Shown in pieces: positions 8,046 through 11,426 of a DNA stretch of 11,426 nucleotides. The position numbers and the translations under genes are program-made. The stretch's first letter is position 1, and each line of letters opens with the position of its first letter. Below the pieces are notes generated by a model. It was given only the letters and a program-made list of their open reading frames with translations, was not told where the DNA came from and did no database searches. The DNA is from Anaerolinea sp. (GTDB lineage: Bacteria; Chloroflexota; Anaerolineae; JAAEKA01): contig JACSRL010000510.1 of assembly GCA_014879765.1 (NCBI GenBank), positions 1 to 11,426 on the forward strand, read 5' to 3'.

Positions 8046-8128
8046 ATGTCCATTGCAGAAGCAGCACTTTACGGCGATCTGGTCAAATATCTGCGCGACG
8101 TCTGCGCGCAGCAGTTGGCTGACGGTCA
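8046..8128 (+). pseudogene. 5' stub of an unidentified gene
   Basis: An ATG at 8046 follows AAGGAAG at 8034-8040 with normal spacing. The next 26-27 codons (MSIAEAALYGDLVKYLRDV...) read like a real amphipathic N-terminus. At about 8126 the frame runs into the 3' end of the convergent minus-strand gene. It then continues as antisense-like sequence with Arg/Ser-rich composition to a stop at 8220-8222. The likely reading is a gene whose body was lost by deletion or by insertion of the minus-strand operon. I do not recognise the family. A genuine 58-residue protein is possible but less likely. Confidence 0.4.
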
Positions 8129-8494
8129 CTCTTTAACCTGCCGCACCAGCCACTCCTTGGCATCCTCCAGGCTGCCGGCGAAGTGCAGGTCGCGCCGCAC
8201 AGCCTGGGCGATGGGGCGCTGAAGGCGTCCGATGCCGATCACCGCGTCGACGGTGGTGATGCCGGCCGCCTGGGCGGCCGCGGCCATCGCGTTGGCCTGG
8301 GCCATGATCGCGCGCGTCGGGTGGCTGTGGCTGACGTCGGTCACGGTCAGCACGATGCTGCCATTGGGCTGGCCGAGCATCTCACGCTGCGTCGCCTCCA
8401 TGGCGTGCAGGTACTCGGCCTCGCCCAGGCCGGCGTAGTTGCTGTAGAGGATCCGGTGTCCCCGGTGTTCGATCCATTGTGTATGTGAAGACAT
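8126..8494 (-). CDS. SpoIIAA/STAS-like small protein
   Basis: This 122-residue soluble protein follows the pattern of the SpoIIAA-like (STAS/SEC14-type) family. It starts with WIEHRGHRILYSNYAGL (7-23), then a core strand SIVLTVTDVS (46-55), a long Ala-rich helix (about 60-78), the strand DAVIGIGRLQ (83-92), and a C-terminal FAGSLEDAKEWL (105-116). Members are about 120 residues long, so it looks complete. STAS-fold proteins act by protein-protein contact, sometimes controlled by phosphorylation of a conserved Ser/Thr; which residue that would be here is unclear. It is last of three minus-strand genes: only 6 nt separate its ATG from the upstream peptidase stop (TAG at 8501-8503), and its SD is weak, so it is probably co-translated. 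Its role in this operon is unknown. Confidence 0.65.
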   Translation of the reverse strand: MSSHTQWIEHRGHRILYSNYAGLGEAEYLHAMEATQREMLGQPNGSIVLTVTDVSHSHPTRAIMAQANAMAAAAQAAGITTVDAVIGIGRLQRPIAQAVRRDLHFAGSLEDAKEWLVRQVKE

Positions 8495-8500
8495 CTCACT

Positions 8501-8956
8501 CTACACTCTCACAATTACATAAGCATAGTCGAACTCCAGCCAAGCAAGCATGAAGTCTCCGTGACTAACTGTTTGAGGGGCAAGCGTGAAGGCAGGATCA
8601 TTGATATACACTGAGGTCTCATCCATACCGACTACCACCACTGCATGGCCTGTGTCCTCATCCCAGTAGGGCAATTCTCCTGTGCGCAAAAAGACGATAG
8701 CGGGATTTCCCTCTCTCAAAAGTCGCTCGATATCTTCCAAATTCCCTTGCGAATGTTGGACCCGCACACCCAAATGCACCAGTTGGGCAACATTCGAAAT
8801 TGGCGCTCCATAATCCTGGATACCCAATAGACGATTCAGGCGATCGTAGTCGACACGCTTCCCCAGATAGTCGATAAGCATGGCTGCACAGGCAGCAAGG
8901 CAATCAGCCTGCCGGCGCTGTTTGCGATGTGAAACGGTCAGCAAGATCTTGGGCAC
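8501..8956 (-). CDS. Free-standing C39-like cysteine peptidase
   Basis: This 151-residue protein has the papain-like C39 arrangement of bacteriocin-leader peptidases. An oxyanion-type Gln13 lies six residues before the putative nucleophile Cys19 (RQADCLAACAAML). A His follows in TGHAVVVVGMD (His104) and an Asp in YINDPAF (Asp120). It lacks the membrane and ATPase parts of C39 transporters and has no signal peptide, so it probably acts in the cytoplasm on a local protein or peptide substrate. The start is a GTG at 8956, preceded by GAGGAGA with a 9-nt spacer; no other start keeps Cys19 with such a strong site. The start lies 53 nt inside the upstream 134-residue gene, implying coupling. The substrate is unknown; the upstream protein is the nearest candidate. 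A non-peptidase member of the clan is an alternative. Confidence 0.75.
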   Translation of the reverse strand: MPKILLTVSHRKQRRQADCLAACAAMLIDYLGKRVDYDRLNRLLGIQDYGAPISNVAQLVHLGVRVQHSQGNLEDIERLLREGNPAIVFLRTGELPYWDEDTGHAVVVVGMDETSVYINDPAFTLAPQTVSHGDFMLAWLEFDYAYVIVRV

Positions 8957-9308
8957 GCTGCTTTATCTCCTCAATGGTCTGATCCTCAACGCTCAGCGCG
9001 CCGGTTTCGACGTCCACATTGATAGAGCCCACCTGTCCTAAAACGCCATAGGACGGAAAAGCAAGAAGCACGGGAACATGCCAATATATCCTGTCAGCCA
9101 CGAGAAGGTTCGGCGAGTCACCTCGCATCAGATAGCTGACCTCATGCTGCACAAAACGGTTCACCTTGCGCAGCGCCTCTGCGGGCGAGACATTCACAGT
9201 CGTCGAGATGTTGAGACTCAGACTGAATCTTCCAACCTCAGATGGCGGCTGCCTTAGCAAAACGATAGAGTTCTCGGGTCGATATCCCGTGTTGACGGCG
9301 ACGGCCAT
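8904..9308 (-). CDS. Conserved small protein of unknown function, paired with C39-like peptidase
   Basis: This 134-residue soluble protein has no signal peptide or membrane segment. The N-terminal part contains FSLSLNISTTVNVSP (28-42). The middle carries a conserved-looking core: VNRFVQHEVSYLMRGDSP (49-66), DRIYWHVPV (72-80) and GQVGSINVDVETG (91-103). The C-terminus is a helix (TIEEIKQRAQDLADRF). I recall similar small proteins beside C39-type peptidases in Chloroflexota but cannot name the family. The ATG at 9308 is chosen because GAGGA sits 8 nt upstream; a longer frame to 9365 would start inside the promoter. It is the first gene of the three-gene minus-strand operon. It could be a substrate, inhibitor or adaptor of the peptidase; this is inference from adjacency and overlap only. 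Confidence 0.7.
   Translation of the reverse strand: MAVAVNTGYRPENSIVLLRQPPSEVGRFSLSLNISTTVNVSPAEALRKVNRFVQHEVSYLMRGDSPNLLVADRIYWHVPVLLAFPSYGVLGQVGSINVDVETGALSVEDQTIEEIKQRAQDLADRFTSQTAPAG
8966..8972 (-). promoter_or_regulatory. Strong ribosome binding site deciding the GTG start of the C39-like gene
   Basis: On the minus strand the sequence reads GAGGAGA, 9 nt before the GTG at 8956. It sits inside the 3' end of the upstream coding region and justifies a 53-nt gene overlap. Confidence 0.75.
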
Positions 9309-9316
9309 AGCATTTT

Positions 9317-9321
9317 TCCTC
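9317..9321 (-). promoter_or_regulatory. Ribosome binding site of the 134-residue gene
   Basis: On the minus strand GAGGA lies 8 nt before the ATG at 9308. It selects this start over the longer frame reaching 9365. Confidence 0.7.
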
Positions 9322-9356
9322 AAAAACAGATTCACGTCATTTCCTGGTTGACAGCA

Positions 9357-9385
9357 ATTATACATCCGTTACACAGCAACACCAA
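9357..9385 (-). promoter_or_regulatory. Sigma70-type promoter of the three-gene minus-strand operon
   Basis: On the minus strand a perfect TATAAT (9362-9357) follows TTGGTG (9385-9380) with a 17-nt spacer. Transcription would begin near 9350, leaving a leader of about 40 nt before the ATG at 9308. The -35 matches the consensus only in TTG. It lies in the 93-nt gap after the ABC gene, so the small genes can be expressed independently of it. Confidence 0.65.
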
Positions 9386-9401
9386 AGGCTGTTCTTCCAG
9401 C

Positions 9402-11309
9402 TCAGGTCGGCGCCAAGCCCGCCTGCGCCCACTGCATGGTATACAGCTTGTAGTAGCGGCCGCGGCGGGCCAGCAGCTCGGCGTGCGTGCCCTGCTCCAC
9501 GATCTGGCCGTGATCCATCACCACGATCTGGTCGGCGTCGACGATGGTGCTCAGCCGGTGGGCGATGACAAAGCTGGTGCGGCCGGCCATCAGCGCATCC
9601 AGCCCCTGCTCGATCAGCTTCTCGGTGTGGGTGTCCACGCTGCTGGTGGCCTCGTCCAGGATCAGGATGCGCGGATTGGCCAGCAGGGCGCGGGCAAAGG
9701 AGATGAGCTGGCGCTGCCCAACGCTGAGGTTGACGCCGTTCTCGCCCACCTGGGTGGCGTAGCCCTCGGCCAGGCGCTCGATCATGGCGTGCGCGCCGAC
9801 CGCTTTGGCCGCGTCCACCGCCTGTTCGTCGCTGGCATCCAGCCGGCCATAGCGGATGTTGTCCAGCACGCTGCCCGCGAAGAGGAAGGTGTCTTGCAGC
9901 ACGATGCCGAGCTGCGAGCGCAGGCTGGCCTGGGTGACGCCGCGCACGTCGTGGCCGTCGATGCACACCGCGCCGGCCGTGACATCGAAAAAGCGGGCCA
10001 GCAGGCGGATCATGGTGCTCTTGCCGGCCCCGGTCTCGCCCACCAACGCGATGCGCTGCCCCGGCTCGGCGCGCAGGCTGACGCTGCGCAGCACCGGTTC
10101 GCCCGTCTTATATTGGAAGCTGACCTGGTCGAAACTCACCTGGCCGCGAATGGGCGGGAGGATCGCGGCGTCGGGCGCGTCCTGCAAGTCGGGCTGCGTA
10201 TCCAGCAGGGCAAAGAGCCGCTCCGAGGCGGCCATGGTGGCCTGAAAGGTGTTGTAGCGCTGGGAGAGATCGCGGATGGGGTCGAAGAAGCGTTCCACGT
10301 AGAGCACGAAGGCCACCAGCACGCCGGCCGTCAGCGCGTCGCCCAGCACCAACCAGCCACCCACCCCCACCACCAGCGCCGTGGCCAGGGAGCCGATGAA
10401 ATCCACGCCGGGGAAGAAGAGCGCGCTGAGCCGCGCGGCCTGGACGTTGGCGTCGAAGAAGGAGCGGTTGAGATCGTCGAAGTGCCGCGCGTTGACCGGC
10501 TCGCGCGCGAAACTCTGGGTGACGCGGATGCCGGAGATGGACTCGTTGAGGTAGCCGTTGATCAACGACAGACGCAGCCGGGTGGCGCGGTAGGCATCGC
10601 GCACCCGCACCCGCCAGAAATTGGTCAGCAGCACCATCAGCGGCATCATCGCCAGGCTGATCAGCGTCAACTGCCAACTGAGGGCCAGCATCGCCGCGGT
10701 GATGCCGGCCAAGAGGAAGAGGGAGCGCGCCAGACCGGTGATGGTCCAGGTGATGAACTCCTGCAACACCCCCACATCGCCGATCAGGCGGCTCATCATG
10801 CGGCCCACGCTGAAATTGTTGTGGAAGGTCAGCGTCAAGTGGTGCAGGTGGCGGAAGAGCGCGCTGCGCACGTCGGCCACCACCTGGGTGCCCACGTAGG
10901 CCATCAAGCTGATGCGGTAGCGGTTGGTCAGCCACTCGATCAGCGCGGCCGCCAGGAAGATCATGGTCCAGCGGCGCAGCGCGGCCGGGTCGTTGGCGGT
11001 GAGGCCCTGGTCGATGGCCTGGCCGATGATCCATGGCGCGGCCACGGCCATGGCCGACGAGATGATCATAAAGACCACAGCGATGATGGTGTTGCGCTTG
11101 TAGGGCAGCAGGAAGCCACCCAGCCGGCGCACCAGCCCGGCGTCGTAGGCCTTGCCGAACAGGTCATCGTCCTGCTGGTCGGGCATCAACACCTGGATGC
11201 GTTCCTCACGCGCCCGCTGCGCCGCGGCCGTGGCCGCGTCAGGAATGCCCAGCGACTCGCGCAAAGAGACGGGGGGTCTGCTACGTTGGTTCGTGTCGAT
11301 GATAGTCAC
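9402..11309 (-). CDS. ABC exporter half-transporter (membrane domain fused to ATPase, MsbA/LmrA-like)
   Basis: This 635-residue protein has a soluble N-terminus (1-60), a six-helix exporter membrane domain (about 74-345) and a C-terminal ATPase. ATPase motifs are complete: Walker A GETGAGKST (424-432), Q-loop Gln472 in LQDTF, signature LSVGQ (528-532, Val in place of the usual Gly), Walker B ILILDE (548-553), D-loop SSVD, and H-loop His584 in IAHRLS. Such proteins dimerise and use ATP to export lipids, drugs or peptides; the substrate cannot be told from the sequence. Half-transporters are often encoded in heterodimer pairs, so the partner may lie beyond the right edge. The start is a GTG at 11309, read as MTIIDTNQ, with only a weak AGG upstream; the exact start is uncertain because the first 40 residues are poorly conserved. 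It lies upstream of the peptidase operon, which has its own promoter. Confidence 0.93.
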   Translation of the reverse strand: MTIIDTNQRSRPPVSLRESLGIPDAATAAAQRAREERIQVLMPDQQDDDLFGKAYDAGLVRRLGGFLLPYKRNTIIAVVFMIISSAMAVAAPWIIGQAIDQGLTANDPAALRRWTMIFLAAALIEWLTNRYRISLMAYVGTQVVADVRSALFRHLHHLTLTFHNNFSVGRMMSRLIGDVGVLQEFITWTITGLARSLFLLAGITAAMLALSWQLTLISLAMMPLMVLLTNFWRVRVRDAYRATRLRLSLINGYLNESISGIRVTQSFAREPVNARHFDDLNRSFFDANVQAARLSALFFPGVDFIGSLATALVVGVGGWLVLGDALTAGVLVAFVLYVERFFDPIRDLSQRYNTFQATMAASERLFALLDTQPDLQDAPDAAILPPIRGQVSFDQVSFQYKTGEPVLRSVSLRAEPGQRIALVGETGAGKSTMIRLLARFFDVTAGAVCIDGHDVRGVTQASLRSQLGIVLQDTFLFAGSVLDNIRYGRLDASDEQAVDAAKAVGAHAMIERLAEGYATQVGENGVNLSVGQRQLISFARALLANPRILILDEATSSVDTHTEKLIEQGLDALMAGRTSFVIAHRLSTIVDADQIVVMDHGQIVEQGTHAELLARRGRYYKLYTMQWAQAGLAPT

Positions 11310-11340
11310 TGCGATACCTGTCCATTCAGCCGGCCGATCC

Positions 11341-11426
11341 GGCGTCTGCGCTCCGCTGGTCGAGTAGGCGTCTGCACTCCGTTGGTCGAGTAGGCGTCTG
11401 CACTCCGTTGGTCGAGTAGGCGTCTG
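11341..11426. repeat. 26-bp tandem repeat array (3.3 copies, continues past window)
   Basis: Units begin at 11341, 11367, 11393 and 11419 (8 nt, cut by the window end). Each starts GGCGTCTGC and ends GGTCGAGTA. Copies 2 and 3 are identical; copy 1 differs at two positions (11350 G for A, and 11356 C for T). Each unit contains a short ACTC...GAGT inverted pair. A 26-bp unit is not a multiple of three, so the array is probably non-coding. It lies 32 nt upstream of the ABC exporter start, where its promoter would be expected. Confidence 0.9.

Noticed and set aside
9309..9365. Longer N-terminus for the 134-residue protein
   Set aside because: It would begin within the TATAAT region and skip the good GAGGA site before 9308.
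9380..9404. Intrinsic terminator after the ABC gene
   Set aside because: Only a 4-bp GCTG/CAGC stem follows the stop codon, with no T-run. The overlap with the promoter region makes the short hairpin likely to be chance.
9348..11393. A 681-codon open frame on the plus strand
   Set aside because: It is the antisense of the ABC exporter, which has every expected motif. The plus-strand product is His/Gln/Arg/Gly-rich with no recognisable domain, as expected for a shadow frame in high-G+C DNA.
11341..11426. CRISPR array
   Set aside because: The 26-bp units abut directly with no unique spacers.

Overview
The window is high-G+C bacterial DNA and almost fully coding. The combination of a CHAT-FGE protein, a SIR2-like protein and a very large nSTAND-propeller protein, plus the small-gene cassette on the other strand, most resembles Chloroflexota (Anaerolineae/Caldilineae type). 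That is inferred from recalled domain architectures only. Cyanobacteria and some Actinobacteria carry related modules.

Left part (1-7782, plus strand) is a tight operon of three genes. It begins with the 3' portion of a CHAT-family caspase-like protease fused to a degenerate formylglycine-generating-enzyme (FGE) fold domain. A divergent SIR2-like protein follows, overlapping by ATGA. After 2 nt comes a 1835-residue protein with an nSTAND NTPase module, one membrane segment, a degenerate beta-propeller, a helical stretch, five PPC-like beta domains and a TPR-like tail. A switch NTPase, a protease module and a possible NAD-consuming effector in one transcription unit match the logic of NTP-dependent biological conflict (immune or programmed-death) systems. 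The unusual part is that the sensor half of the NTPase is predicted to lie outside the cytoplasmic membrane and carries PPC-like domains.

Middle part (7783-8125) is intergenic. It holds a 102-bp imperfect palindrome and the 5' stub of an otherwise missing gene, which runs into the end of the next operon.

Right part is on the minus strand. A consensus-like promoter at about 9357-9385 drives three small genes: a conserved 134-residue protein of unknown role, a free-standing C39-like cysteine peptidase (GTG start, strong RBS, 53-nt overlap with its neighbour) and a SpoIIAA/STAS-like 122-residue protein. Upstream lies a complete 635-residue ABC exporter half-transporter (11309-9402). The window ends in a 26-bp tandem repeat array that continues past the edge, directly upstream of the exporter gene.

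No rRNA, tRNA, CRISPR array or transposase gene was seen.
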